Shown: one piece after another, positions 1 through 8,832 of the stretch
How the letters are laid out: every line of letters starts with the position of its first letter
Numbering within the stretch: position 1 is the stretch's first letter
Assembly (NCBI RefSeq): GCF_002277895.1
Contig: NZ_CP022998.1
Location: 434,001-498,000, forward strand
DNA from: Rhizobium sp. 11515TR
Lineage (GTDB): Bacteria > Pseudomonadota > Alphaproteobacteria > Rhizobiales > Rhizobiaceae
DNA: 64,000 nucleotides
Direction of reading: 5' to 3'
Position numbers and translations under genes: made by a program
The notes under the pieces: generated by a model
Seen by the model: the letters and a program-made list of their open reading frames with translations, nothing else
Told to the model about the DNA's origin: nothing
Database searches by the model: none

Positions 1-1080
1 CATATCGTCTTTCTTTAAACGGAAGCTTTGCGTTTCCCAGAAGCCCAGGGCAGCGTAATTGTTCTCGACTGAGCTAAGAAGGTTTTCGAGGCCGCCCGCC
101 GCGCCAGACGGAAGGGTTGAGTTGAGATTTGACAACGAAAGGCTCGAACCGGGGAGTCCGCTGGTTTCCCTCGACGACAGCTCAAATTGATTAGGCACAC
201 TGCTGGTCCAGGCACCAACAAGACTGCTAAGGCCGGCATCCGAGAACGCCTTATTGAGAACAGCGACCATTTGGGCTCTGTTATTGATGATGCCGTCAGT
301 AGTGCCGAGAGCTGCGTCGACGGTTGCTTTGTCAAGGGTGACAGAACCTGGAATTCCAGCTGCGTAAGGGCCGTCATCAATCAGAACATCGAATGAAATA
401 CTGTCACTCGCTGCAAAAGTTATCGGGCCGGTGAATTTATAATTGGCCTGATTCAGATAACCGTAGCCAATGCCGTTGTTGGATCGAAGTCCATCAATTG
501 TGCCAAGGCTGTTTTGATCCTTCTGAAGTATTCCACCGCCGTCCGAGTTGAACAGGCTGAGCCCGGCCACATCGAAATTTAGGTTCTGTACGGAAAATGA
601 GCTTCCTGATCGAATAATTGAAGCTGGGAGCGACTGATTAACACTGCTCGCGTAGGCTAATCCAGGAATATCGGTTTGAAGCCGGGACACGCCGTTGAAC
701 GTCGCGCCCGCAGCAATGGCCTGGAGACTGGTTTTAAGTTGATCCAGCTCGGTTTGAATTTGAGGCCTGTCGACGCTGCTTTCTTTCGCGGCCACGAGCT
801 TGTTCTTGAACTCAGCCAAAACGTCGATCGTGGAAGACATCGCGCTATATTGCGTATCGACGACAGCCTTGCTCAATCCAAGCGCATCGCTGACCGAGGA
901 TAAGGCCGAGTTGTCCGACTTCATGGATGTTGCGATCGACCAATAAGCCGCGTCATCTTTGGCTACGCGCACGCGTAATCCGCTTGACACACGGGACTGG
1001 GTTTCCGTCAGGGAGGTATCGATTGTGCGCAAAATTGCGACCGCGTTGACTGCGGCAGTGTTCGTCAAGATGCTTGTCAT
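1..1080 (-). CDS. Flagellin, 5' part (cut by window edge)
   Basis: Structural subunit of the flagellar filament, exported through the flagellar type III apparatus. The frame reads 360 codons from ATG at 1080 to the window edge without a stop. The N-terminus (MTSILTNTAAVNAVAILR, then RVSSGLRVRVAKDDAAYWSIAT) is the conserved D0/D1 flagellin helix of rhizobia. The next 250 residues are the variable central part, so the C-terminal D0 helix lies outside the window. Rhizobial flagellins are usually 320-430 residues, so this one is a full-length or somewhat long type. It sits next to a conjugation cluster rather than in a visible fla/flg cluster, which suggests an accessory flagellin. No strong Shine-Dalgarno precedes the start. 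The family assignment is secure; which fla paralogue it is cannot be told. Confidence 0.9.
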   Translation of the reverse strand, partial: MTSILTNTAAVNAVAILRTIDTSLTETQSRVSSGLRVRVAKDDAAYWSIATSMKSDNSALSSVSDALGLSKAVVDTQYSAMSSTIDVLAEFKNKLVAAKESSVDRPQIQTELDQLKTSLQAIAAGATFNGVSRLQTDIPGLAYASSVNQSLPASIIRSGSSFSVQNLNFDVAGLSLFNSDGGGILQKDQNSLGTIDGLRSNNGIGYGYLNQANYKFTGPITFAASDSISFDVLIDDGPYAAGIPGSVTLDKATVDAALGTTDGIINNRAQMVAVLNKAFSDAGLSSLVGAWTSSVPNQFELSSRETSGLPGSSLSLSNLNSTLPSGAAGGLENLLSSVENNYAALGFWETQSFRLKKDDM

Positions 1081-1114
1081 AGGATTAACGCTCACATGCG
1101 GCGGTTGCAAATCG

Positions 1115-1155
1115 TTAACCAATGAGTAGCGAAACCATGGTAAATGATTGGTTAA
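1115..1155. promoter_or_regulatory. Inverted repeat upstream of flagellin
   Basis: Perfect 9-bp arms TTAACCAAT (1115-1123) and ATTGGTTAA (1147-1155) with a 23-base spacer, starting 35 bp upstream of the flagellin start. It could be an operator or a 5'-UTR hairpin for flagellin expression. The sequence shows only the symmetry; a function is inferred. Confidence 0.35.
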
Positions 1156-1518
1156 AGTTCAACCGTAAATATTAGCAGCTCGAGTAGTTAAATCCACCGC
1201 CGCGGGTAGAATCGATGCAAGGGTGTCACCGTGTTTGCTCAACCTACGGCGCCACCACCGGGATTCGCAGCACGAGAGATCACACCAGAAGAAACAGCCG
1301 AAATCCTCAATATTGATCTGGCGCTGTTGGAGCGCTCAGACCCAGAGCGGGTCACCTCACAAGCAACAAGACGCGCCGGAGTTCCAAAGGCAAGAAGGAA
1401 TATCGATGCGACTGGTAATAGGTGCAACGGGGATGAGCGAAGGGCGCTTAACTTAGCTCAGCCCCTATTTAAGCCAAGAGCCAGTTGCTTAAATAAAACT
1501 GCAGCCTCATAATTGGGC

Positions 1519-1702
1519 ATGTCCGAATCAGCTTCTAACCTTCGGCTAGGCCGCTTCGTCGAGAGCCCTATGGCGGGGCGAGATCGTGCGCGCCTTCGTG
1601 CCGCCCCCCTTACCGCCTGAACCGTCGATCGACGTGTTGGCCCTGCTGAAAAGGCTGAGCCTAGCCGAGCGGGCCGCTGGGCGCGCCATCCTCATTCGAT
1701 AG
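1519..1702 (+). pseudogene. Fic_N-domain relic of a second Fic gene, frameshifted
   Basis: ATG at 1519 opens MSESASNLRLGRFVESPMAG. Shifting by one base at the GGGG run 1575-1578 restores GEIVRAFVPPPLPPEPSI, then LLKRLSLAERAAGR, and a stop at 1700-1702. This matches the N-terminal Fic/DOC domain, which has an AFVPxPLPP signature and a helix ending AxxALGRLDG. One extra G therefore broke the frame, and the gene is also truncated before any catalytic Fic motif. It converges on and overlaps the 3' end of the intact Fic gene on the other strand. The bases 1156-1518 in front of it hold no ORF that I can support. A short frame at 1231-1512 is unlike anything I recognise. Confidence 0.55.
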
Positions 1703-3235
1703 GCTGATGTCGAAGGCGTCGCGAACCACAGCTTCCGCTGACTTTACCTCCTCGTCCGTCATCTTTTCGAATTCACGACTGCGCCGCTTCTTGGAAAGCG
1801 TACCTTCGTTCTGATGGATGAATTTAATGAGACTGGAGATCATCCCGTCCGGCATCTCAAGGAAATCCTGAATGCGTCGCTTCGCCTCATCGAAACGCGA
1901 GAGGTGATCGATCTCATTTGGCAGATCATGCCTGATCGTCTGTACCACGCAAGCATAGAGAAATTCCGTCAACTCCGTATAATCCCCGAACCTGTAGAGA
2001 TCGGCGGTGTCGTTGACGACCCGCACGTTTTTCTCCGGTGTCGGCACCCATTCGATAAAGGGCAACAGCGGTCCGGTGTAACCGCGCAGGCGCGCGCCAT
2101 ACTCCTCCTGGCGTTCAAGAAGTACGGAAGAAATGGGAAAGATCATGCCGGCGGGCGTATATCCGCGCTCAGACAGAACATGATGTATGAGGTACCGATG
2201 CAGGCGACCGTTTCCGTCTTCGAAGGGATGGACGAACACGAAGGCGAAGGCCATGACCGAGGCTTGAAGTACGGCATCCAACCCGCTCTCCGCCATCCTG
2301 CTTCCTGCGGCTATGATCCCTCCGAGAAGATCGCTAATGTCTTCGTGCCGGGCTGAAACGAATTCGGGGAGAGGATCGTCGTTCCAGTCGCGATCGCCGA
2401 TAAAGCCGCCGGAGTCTCGCAGCCCGCGCTTGATGAACCGGTTCTCCTCGATGACAATGTACTGGAGGCGCACGAGTTCGTCCACTGTGATCGGCCGCTT
2501 TCCCGCTTGAGCAACAGCCCTCATCCAACGCTCGAGGCGGCTTCGCGGCGGGCGTTCGCCTTCGATCTGGTAAGATGCCTGGCTATCTGACAGAAGCAGA
2601 AAGCTTGCCGCGCGCGTAATGATCCCCTTCCCGATCTTTCCAATGAGCTCTTTGGCTTCAGCATCCCAGCGGTGGGCGACCGTGTCGACGAGATATTCGG
2701 TGCGCCTTAATACGGGGCAGAATGCTGGTGTGCCAAGGAGATTGTCTCGCACGCGGTGACGGGGCGAATTCACGGGGGACGATGTGAAGTAGCTCGCGGT
2801 GTCAAGCGCTTCAACATAGTTCCCCCGTTCCGCGTCCGGAATGTCAAGGCGTGTACCTGTCAGCCATTCATAGAAAAACCAAATCCGGCGTGTCACGCTG
2901 CTCGTCGGTTCGGCTTCGATCAGCGCTGCGATCTGACCGACCGGGACGATGTGAAATAGCTTTTTTAGGATCAACAGATCGATCGTCTCGTGTCTCAGTG
3001 CGAAAGACAGATGTCCAAGTAAGCTGTCCTCTGGAGCGAAGCGCTTGTCGAAGATCGTCCAATCCTCATGTGCTCTCCTCGAGCCATAGACGAAGCCCTT
3101 CGCGACGCACGAGGGGAGACGAACAGGGGCGGCAATCCCGTATTTCTGCACAAGAGCTGCATACCCAACGGGAACCGTATCCGTTGGCACAATACGCTCT
3201 TGGAAGACCGCCAGATTTGCGGGATTGGCTGTCAT
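1661..3235 (-). CDS. Fic-family AMP-transferase, class II
   Basis: Fic proteins transfer AMP (or another nucleotide part) to hydroxyl side chains of target proteins. The 524-residue product carries a complete catalytic motif HPFEDGNGRLHR near residues 336-347. An (S/T)xxxE(G/N) inhibitory motif, SYQIEG, lies upstream near residues 221-226, so it is self-inhibited (class II) and needs no separate antitoxin. The C-terminal part has the usual helical tail (LSKKRRSREFEKMTDEE). I chose ATG 3235 over the longer ATG 3253 because GGAAGGAGG lies just before 3235, whereas 3253 falls inside an upstream repeat. It lies downstream of virB11 in the same direction, separated by about 0.6 kb with its own repeat-rich upstream region. 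It could be a regulator, a toxin or a secreted effector. No type IV secretion signal was identified, so an effector role is speculation. Confidence 0.88.
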   Translation of the reverse strand: MTANPANLAVFQERIVPTDTVPVGYAALVQKYGIAAPVRLPSCVAKGFVYGSRRAHEDWTIFDKRFAPEDSLLGHLSFALRHETIDLLILKKLFHIVPVGQIAALIEAEPTSSVTRRIWFFYEWLTGTRLDIPDAERGNYVEALDTASYFTSSPVNSPRHRVRDNLLGTPAFCPVLRRTEYLVDTVAHRWDAEAKELIGKIGKGIITRAASFLLLSDSQASYQIEGERPPRSRLERWMRAVAQAGKRPITVDELVRLQYIVIEENRFIKRGLRDSGGFIGDRDWNDDPLPEFVSARHEDISDLLGGIIAAGSRMAESGLDAVLQASVMAFAFVFVHPFEDGNGRLHRYLIHHVLSERGYTPAGMIFPISSVLLERQEEYGARLRGYTGPLLPFIEWVPTPEKNVRVVNDTADLYRFGDYTELTEFLYACVVQTIRHDLPNEIDHLSRFDEAKRRIQDFLEMPDGMISSLIKFIHQNEGTLSKKRRSREFEKMTDEEVKSAEAVVRDAFDISLSNEDGAPSGPLG

Positions 3236-3251
3236 GCCGACCTCCTTCCTC

Positions 3252-3435
3252 ATCGAAAAACAAGTTACATCATCGAAGAATGATTATTTTCGAGATATGA
3301 TATCGAAAATCGCTTACATCGGAAATCAATTATCCTTATCGAAAAACGCTTAGATTCGATTGATCATATCGAAAATTGATTATGCCGAACATTGCGCCTC
3401 ATCGAAACCGCAAGTTTCGCATCGAAAATCGATTA
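3252..3435. repeat. Array of about eight 15-bp direct repeats upstream of fic
   Basis: Copies related to ATCGAAAATCGATTA start at 3252, 3272, 3302, 3318, 3338, 3368, 3401 and 3421, all in one orientation. The one at 3421-3435 matches the consensus exactly, those at 3302, 3338 and 3368 differ by one or two bases, and the one at 3401 is degenerate. Most start-to-start distances are 20, 30 or 33 bp, near whole helical turns, so most copies would face one side of the DNA. The array fills the upstream region of the fic gene. The layout fits an operator array or an iteron cluster; the binding protein is unknown. Confidence 0.75.
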
Positions 3436-3861
3436 AAAAACCAGGGGCGCGCTATAGAAATCCAATTAGAATCCCTTCGCGACTGAGGAACTCGGCTTTT
3501 CGCTCAACAACGCACGCAAAGCGTCATACCAAGTTGGTGATGCTGCGACCCAACCGGATCACCACCACGAAATTCAAATATTTGTACCCCAATGCTCTCT
3601 ATTTTCGTTGCATAATCCGCGGGCAACTACGAGGCCGTGTGACCAAAGATGGCATGCGGCCTTGGAGAGCGCTCACGTACCCCGAATTTCGCAGCACATC
3701 GGCCTTTTTCCGGTCCAGTCTTCCGATGAACGAGGCCGTTCGCCGAAGCCGAGGAAGACAAGGCACTGGATTAAATCTGGTTAGGCCTGTTTTCCGTTTA
3801 CAAGGGACCTCGGCTGAAGCGAACAAACCAAAATGCAGGAACCAATCATTTCTCCGCTCGA
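3436..3861. other. Non-coding stretch between repeat array and virB11
   Basis: Both strands contain open frames here, but none has a plausible Shine-Dalgarno or a recognisable product. Nothing further is supported. It may hold the 3' end of the virB transcript, although no hairpin with a T-run was seen. Confidence 0.4.
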
Positions 3862-4851
3862 TCACGGCTTGAAATAAATCTCGCTCACCCGAAATCGCCC
3901 ATCGATCCGCTTGCACTGGACAATGATATCGATCGCGACCTTGAGCAAACTACGAACATCGCCGCGCTCAAGGTCACGACCTCCTTCCGACTCTTTGACG
4001 AGCAACGTCAGTTGCTCGAATGCCAGGGCCGCGGAATCGGCATGCACCGTTGTGATCGATCCAGGGTGTCCTGAATTGACATTACGGATGTAGTAGAGGG
4101 CTGAGCCGTCGCGCAGCTCCTGTAGAAGAATGCGATCGGGTCGCATCCTGAGACCCGATTCGAGCAAATCTTTCGCGCTGATTTTCGCCAGCCCCTGCCC
4201 TCCTTTCGAGTAGAAGAGCCTGACATGATTGGGCTGCGAGATGACCAGCTCCGGCGTATCCTCGATCGAGATTATCCGCTCATGCTCCGGAATATGCCGG
4301 ATCAATGCCTTCGACAGGGTGGTCTTGCCCGATCCGGTCGCGCCCGAGATGATGATATTCTTGCGCGCAAGAACCGCCGCACGCAGAAACGTCGCGTAAT
4401 TGCCCGCCTTGAGGATGTTGCCCAACCTCGTATTGGAGGATTCGCTATGACGGTTCGGCGAGGAGACATTGGAAAATAATCCACCCGCTTCGAGATCATC
4501 CAACGTCAGCGTCACCCGCGACGGCTTTCTGATCGTGATGCTGACCGTGCCTTTAGTCGTTGCCGGCGGAACAACGATCTGGATCCGCTCTTCATCTGGC
4601 AAGGTGGCCGACAGGATCGGCCGAGCCTCGTCGATTGCCTGGTTCGCATAGCTTGCAATGGCCCGGGCCAGACGCATGAGCTTCTCGAAGCTAAGATCCG
4701 GCAGTGCATGATGCCGCCATCCTTCCGTTCCCTCGGTCAGGACTTCACCCGGGCGGTTGACGACGATCTCATAGAGCGAGGTATCCTTCAGGAAGCGAGA
4801 CAGTGGCAAAAGCAATTCACGCACGACCCCGGCGTCTGAAGCTTCCGCCAT
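3862..4851 (-). CDS. virB11: VirB11 secretion ATPase
   Basis: Hexameric traffic ATPase at the inner-membrane base of the type IV secretion system, acting with VirB4 and VirD4 in pilus assembly and substrate transfer. The 329 residues are a normal length. Visible motifs are Walker A GATGSGKTT, an Asp box (ISIEDTPE), a Walker B-like LLQELRDG, and the His box SGHPGSITTVHADS. The start follows the virB10 stop by 8 bases with GGGCGGAAG directly before the ATG. It is the last gene of the virB operon. Confidence 0.96.
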   Translation of the reverse strand: MAEASDAGVVRELLLPLSRFLKDTSLYEIVVNRPGEVLTEGTEGWRHHALPDLSFEKLMRLARAIASYANQAIDEARPILSATLPDEERIQIVVPPATTKGTVSITIRKPSRVTLTLDDLEAGGLFSNVSSPNRHSESSNTRLGNILKAGNYATFLRAAVLARKNIIISGATGSGKTTLSKALIRHIPEHERIISIEDTPELVISQPNHVRLFYSKGGQGLAKISAKDLLESGLRMRPDRILLQELRDGSALYYIRNVNSGHPGSITTVHADSAALAFEQLTLLVKESEGGRDLERGDVRSLLKVAIDIIVQCKRIDGRFRVSEIYFKP

Positions 4852-4859
4852 CTTCCGCC

Positions 4860-6029
4860 CTACTTCGTCACGAGCCTTGATCGAGGCCTGAAATCCCCCG
4901 ATACCGCCCGATCGAGAATCCTGTTGCGGGGTTCGGTGACACGCAGGCTATAGACGTCGGAAAAATCGAGATCGCGGGCGACAAAAATTGAGACGAGCTC
5001 GCCCTGATGCTTTGTCAATGTCGGCACAATATTGATGGATTGCTCGACGGCGATCGCTGCTGCCTGCTGGCCAGCCGTCGTCGTATTCTGCGCTTGAACG
5101 TCACTATCCTGCAACCGGCTGCCGGCATAGGTCGTCGCATCGCCAACGATGGAGAGCAGGATGGCGCTGCCGAAGCGCTCCCACCAATGCGTGTCGACAT
5201 AGCCATCCATGCCCGCCCGCCCGAGTGCGTCGGTCGCGGGCGAGGCGAGTGTAATAATCACACCTTTTGGCGTCTTTGCCCGGTTCCAAAGCACGAACAG
5301 ACGCTTCTGGCCCCGGTTCAAGCCGCCTCGATATTCTCCGACGATCTGAGTTCCTTTCTCCATCAGGACCACGCGGCCGTTGTCGGAAAGCACATCGCGA
5401 TTGATGACGCAGCTGGCGAAGCCCGGCTGGTCGGAGGCAAGCGCCGTCTCCAGCACGCACGGAATGGAAGTTCCCATAGCGACAATGAAGTCGCGGTTGC
5501 CGAGCGTGCCGGCGCGTGATCCTTCCAGATGAGTCGGCGTCAACATCCTATTGAAACGCTGGTCCTCGGCTTCAGATTGAGGGCCACCGAGGCTGCCAGG
5601 AACAGGAAGGTAATTGGAACCGGGGTCTTGCGACATGGCGGCTGCTGTGTCGCGGCGTTGCGATGAGGATTGCTGTCCATTATAGGCCATGACAGGCGCA
5701 CGGCGGGCGGAGTCCAACAAGGGGTCCGCAGCGGGTGTGATCTGCTCCTTTGGCACGGGCGTCGGTAGCAGCGCCTCGGGAAGTGGTGAAGCCGGCCTTG
5801 CTTCTTCCTTCGCTGGCTCGAAGTCAGCCGTCTGACGAATAACGACATGGTCGGGCTCTTTCGTCTCAGTCTTTTGCCGCTCACGCATCGACCACAGCGA
5901 AAACGCAACAAAGGCGACCATCGCTAGAGCCACGCCACCGCGCTTCAGGAATGGACGGCCCTCAGTTCGCTGGTTGACATCCGTCTCGGCGCGCTCACCT
6001 GGGATACGGTCTTCCGCCTCATCCACCAT
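4860..6029 (-). CDS. virB10: VirB10 core-complex protein
   Basis: Spans both membranes and links inner-membrane ATP use to the outer-membrane pore made with VirB7 and VirB9. The product is 389 residues: a short cytoplasmic N-terminus, a single membrane helix (GGVALAMVAFVAFSLW, about residues 30-47), a Pro-rich periplasmic linker, and the C-terminal TrbI/VirB10 beta-barrel domain (GTSIPCVLETALASDQPG, VLMEKGTQIVGEYRGG, AILLSIVGDA). I chose ATG 6029 over 6050 because AGGAGG precedes it with good spacing. The start overlaps the end of virB9 by 11 bases. Confidence 0.95.
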   Translation of the reverse strand: MVDEAEDRIPGERAETDVNQRTEGRPFLKRGGVALAMVAFVAFSLWSMRERQKTETKEPDHVVIRQTADFEPAKEEARPASPLPEALLPTPVPKEQITPAADPLLDSARRAPVMAYNGQQSSSQRRDTAAAMSQDPGSNYLPVPGSLGGPQSEAEDQRFNRMLTPTHLEGSRAGTLGNRDFIVAMGTSIPCVLETALASDQPGFASCVINRDVLSDNGRVVLMEKGTQIVGEYRGGLNRGQKRLFVLWNRAKTPKGVIITLASPATDALGRAGMDGYVDTHWWERFGSAILLSIVGDATTYAGSRLQDSDVQAQNTTTAGQQAAAIAVEQSINIVPTLTKHQGELVSIFVARDLDFSDVYSLRVTEPRNRILDRAVSGDFRPRSRLVTK

Positions 6030-6906
6030 GGGCTCCTCCTGTTGCGGCACCAGCCGTCTGCGCTTTCACGACGCGCTCGACCGAAGGCGATGTCGTATTG
6101 GTGTTGGGATCGATGCCCGTCGGATCGTAGGCTTCGTTGAAGATGCAGAGCACGTCTCCTCCCCGCCGCAGAATGAATTTGCGGCCGATCGCATGAACGA
6201 GCACGAGATCACCGGCCACGGACTTAGGTACCAGGCTCTCGGTGCCGTCGGAGTTTTCCATATAGATTGCCGGGATTTCCTGATTGCCGGTGAAGGCGAT
6301 GGTCGTGATCTTGCCGTTGTCATAAACAGCGTTCGGTTCCAAGGCGCCTGATCCCTGCGCCGAATAGCGCCAATTGCGCGGTCCATATTGCTCGTGCAAA
6401 GCCAGCACTGTGTCGGCTTGTCCGGCTTGTGCTGCCTGGTTTCGCGCGAGCGCCTCCTGACGACGGCGTTCGGCATCATCGGCTGGATAGCGATATTTGA
6501 CATAGAAGTAAGTGTCCTGACCGGCGGCAACCGAACCGTCTCGGACCGTCAACTCCATCTGGTAACTGCGCGTCGAACCGTCACGACGTGTCGTGACCAC
6601 GGATATGTTGGTGACCGGCTGGTTCTCTCGCGCCTTCAGGAAGAGGATATTGCCGGCCGGCGCCACCTCCCAAGCGACCGTGTTGCCAAGCGCCACATGG
6701 GCAATTTCCTCGTCGGCGGCAAACTCCACCTGGACGGAAGAGCGCAATGAGCCCACGATCCTGGTAATATTGTAAGGCTGATAGTCGACGAAGCGGACCC
6801 GACTGTCCTGGGAGGCGCCGCGCGGCGTTTCCAGCGCAAGGGCTGCCGATGGCCAGCTAGCGGTCAGGAGCAGTGCAATCAAACAATGATGTTTCAGATG
6901 TTTCAA
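6019..6906 (-). CDS. virB9: VirB9 core-complex protein
   Basis: Periplasmic/outer-membrane partner of VirB7 and VirB10. No ATG fits the N-terminus. A TTG at 6906, overlapping the virB8 stop as TTGA, gives a clean signal peptide (KHHCLIALLLTASWPSAALA) before the mature LETPRG, and a 295-residue protein of normal size. The N-terminal domain (VRFVDYQPYNITRIVG, GNTVAWEVAPAGN) and the C-terminal CagX-type domain (NWRYSAQGSGALEPNAVYDNG, FTGNQEIPAIY) are intact. The TTG start is inferred from the signal peptide and the overlap. Confidence 0.93.
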   Translation of the reverse strand: MKHLKHHCLIALLLTASWPSAALALETPRGASQDSRVRFVDYQPYNITRIVGSLRSSVQVEFAADEEIAHVALGNTVAWEVAPAGNILFLKARENQPVTNISVVTTRRDGSTRSYQMELTVRDGSVAAGQDTYFYVKYRYPADDAERRRQEALARNQAAQAGQADTVLALHEQYGPRNWRYSAQGSGALEPNAVYDNGKITTIAFTGNQEIPAIYMENSDGTESLVPKSVAGDLVLVHAIGRKFILRRGGDVLCIFNEAYDPTGIDPNTNTTSPSVERVVKAQTAGAATGGAHGG

Positions 6907-7574
6907 TTGATGGCCTCCGGATCGGATCGATAGTCGCTGACGGCGAAGCCGAGCGGATTTATCAACCGGTCGGTCGAGGACATTGGAGCATTCACATAGG
7001 AGAAGGTAAGCGTTGCCACCCAATGGGTCGTATGGGTCTCGTCACCGCGGGTGATGGTACGCATATAGCGAACAGACAGGACATTGGCGTTGATCAGCGA
7101 GATGGAAACGATGTTGATCCGCGATGTGGCGCCGCGACCGTAGATATTTTGCGGTGAATCTGGATTGCCGCCGCGATAAATCGCGGCAAAGCGGGTCTGT
7201 TCCGGCGCCGTTGAGAGCAGCGAGACCGTGCGAAAATTCTCCTCCGCCTCGCTCCAGACATAACCTTCGCGGGCACGAACATAGCGGGCGGCGAAATATT
7301 TGGTCACCGCTTCGTCGTAGGTGCCAGCGGTCGACTTGAGTGCCGAAACGACATCGACGATACCGGTGGAATTGTCGACTCTCACGACAAAAGGCTCGAC
7401 TGTCTTGAGCGGTGTCAAACCCGCGACGGCGAGGGTCGAAATCGCCGCGATAATGCCCGCCCCGGTGGCTACGAACCAGGCAATCCGGGCCGAACGTTCC
7501 ATCTGGATCATGCGGTCCTGGTCGAAACGCCGGGCCTTATCGAAATAATCCTTGAGACTGTCCGTCGTCACCAT
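6903..7574 (-). CDS. virB8: VirB8 inner-membrane assembly protein
   Basis: Bitopic inner-membrane protein that nucleates the secretion complex. The 223 residues hold a short cytoplasmic tail, one membrane helix (IAWFVATGAGIIAAISTLAV, near residues 33-53), and the periplasmic VirB8 fold with VEPFVVRVDNSTG and the SYVNAPMSSTDRLINPLGF region that carries the conserved NPxG motif. The start at 7574 overlaps the virB7 stop as TGATG. Confidence 0.95.
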   Translation of the reverse strand: MVTTDSLKDYFDKARRFDQDRMIQMERSARIAWFVATGAGIIAAISTLAVAGLTPLKTVEPFVVRVDNSTGIVDVVSALKSTAGTYDEAVTKYFAARYVRAREGYVWSEAEENFRTVSLLSTAPEQTRFAAIYRGGNPDSPQNIYGRGATSRINIVSISLINANVLSVRYMRTITRGDETHTTHWVATLTFSYVNAPMSSTDRLINPLGFAVSDYRSDPEAIN

Positions 7575-7861
7575 CACTGCGGCCCTCCGCATCGGCGATA
7601 GGAGTGGCCGACATCAAAATGCGCGAAGGCGGCGGGAACGATACCTGGCTTTTCCTCGACATAGGCGGGTGGCTTGCCACCGGACTGTGCCGGCGGAGAG
7701 TGACGAGGTTGCGGCGTGGACCGACTATCGCTGTCCCATTGCCACATGGCGCGATTGAGCGGCCGGCGCGAATAGCCGTCGCATTTGGGCAAGGGATAGG
7801 AATGTGACGCGCAACCGCCGAGCGTCGATGCCACACAAAAAAGCACGAATATTCGGATCAT
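7574..7861 (-). CDS. virB7: VirB7-like lipoprotein
   Basis: Small outer-membrane lipoprotein expected to stabilise VirB9. The start at 7861 (MIRIFVLFCVASTLGGCAS) gives a type II signal peptide with lipobox LGGC and the mature Cys near residue 17. PLPKCDGYSRRPLNRAMW follows, the usual short VirB7-type conserved stretch. The 95 residues are longer than Ti-plasmid VirB7 (about 55); the extra part is a Pro-rich tail. Position between virB6 and virB8 supports the name. Confidence 0.85.
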   Translation of the reverse strand: MIRIFVLFCVASTLGGCASHSYPLPKCDGYSRRPLNRAMWQWDSDSRSTPQPRHSPPAQSGGKPPAYVEEKPGIVPAAFAHFDVGHSYRRCGGPQ

Positions 7862-7896
7862 CGTGAACCATCTTGTTGCTTGCTTGAAGTTCCACA

Positions 7897-8829
7897 TCAG
7901 CCGGCTCTTTCGGAACGAAAGCTGCGGCGAACGGCACGTGCGCCCCGACCAGTCGCTCGCGCCATGTAGGTAGCACCTCGGGCGAGCGTGCCTTCATGCG
8001 CGTCGCGTGCCGCGCCATAGCCGTAGGTGAGCGACGCTCCGCCCGCGGCGAGTGCCGAGGCGATGCCCGGAAGCTGGTAAAAGACGTAGAGGGAGGCCAG
8101 GCAAATGGCGCCGAGCGCAACGGGTCGCATGAGCACGTCGCTGTAGCTCTCGATCATCGTGAAGGTGGAGTCGATACAAGTAATGAGTAGCGAGCCAACC
8201 GCCACGACCAGTACCTGCAGGATCACGAAGTTGGCGAGTTGCCCGATCCAGGCTTCGGTAAAGCGGCGGGTCGAGCGAAACATGGCGAGCGCCACGAAAA
8301 TCGGGCCGATAGCGAGCACGATTGCCAGTGCGAGACGGGCATAGAGCGAGACAATGTAACCGATCGCGGCAACCACGAAACTTGCCAAGATGACCAGCAT
8401 GCCACCGAAGCCAGTGACGATGTCGACTCCCCATGAGGCGCGCGCCCAGATCTCGTGTGCGCATTTCTGACCTTTATCCAATAGGCTGTCGAAGGTCGAG
8501 GCGCTTGGTATCGTGCCAGAGTTCAACGCCTGTGAAATCTCCTTGGGCAATGTGTCGAAGAAGATGCCGCCGACATAAGTCTGGTACTCACCAGCATTCG
8601 TGACCAGCATCAGGATGATGGCGAGCTTCATTGCCCGAAAGGCGAAGTCCATGATCGGTTCGTGGACTGATCCACGCAGAATCAGGAAGCCGTAGAGAAT
8701 GACATAAAGGGTCAATGCCGCTGTCAATGGCCCGGTGACCCAGCTGGCGATATTCGACGTACCTGACGATATGAAATTCTCCAGCGGTGCCTTGAACTGC
8801 CCATCGACGAAGGCAAAGATCTGATACAT
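7897..8829 (-). CDS. virB6: VirB6 polytopic membrane protein
   Basis: Inner-membrane channel component of the secretion system. The 310 residues contain several hydrophobic helices, for example LTAALTLYVILYGFLIL, MLVILASFVVAAIGYIV, LALAIVLAIGPIFVALAMF and FVILQVLVVAVGSLLI. They also contain the conserved TrbL/VirB6 centre with its GPIF and W-x-GQLANFV motifs. The C-terminus is basic (GRGARAVRRSFRSERAG). A strong SD (GGAGGCTGAGG) precedes the ATG, just after the eexN-like stop. Confidence 0.94.
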   Translation of the reverse strand: MYQIFAFVDGQFKAPLENFISSGTSNIASWVTGPLTAALTLYVILYGFLILRGSVHEPIMDFAFRAMKLAIILMLVTNAGEYQTYVGGIFFDTLPKEISQALNSGTIPSASTFDSLLDKGQKCAHEIWARASWGVDIVTGFGGMLVILASFVVAAIGYIVSLYARLALAIVLAIGPIFVALAMFRSTRRFTEAWIGQLANFVILQVLVVAVGSLLITCIDSTFTMIESYSDVLMRPVALGAICLASLYVFYQLPGIASALAAGGASLTYGYGAARDAHEGTLARGATYMARATGRGARAVRRSFRSERAG

Positions 8830-8832
8830 GCC

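Noticed and set aside
1231..1512. 93-codon plus-strand frame between flagellin and fic
   Set aside because: Starts with GTG, no SD, and its second half reads as random sequence; no family recognised.
3252..3435. CRISPR array reading of the 15-bp repeats
   Set aside because: Repeats are too short, spacers are 1-18 bp and not unique protospacer-like, and no cas genes are present.
3360..3872. Plus-strand ORF of 170 aa downstream of virB11
   Set aside because: Runs through the repeat array, no SD, no recognisable content; overlaps virB11's end in antisense.
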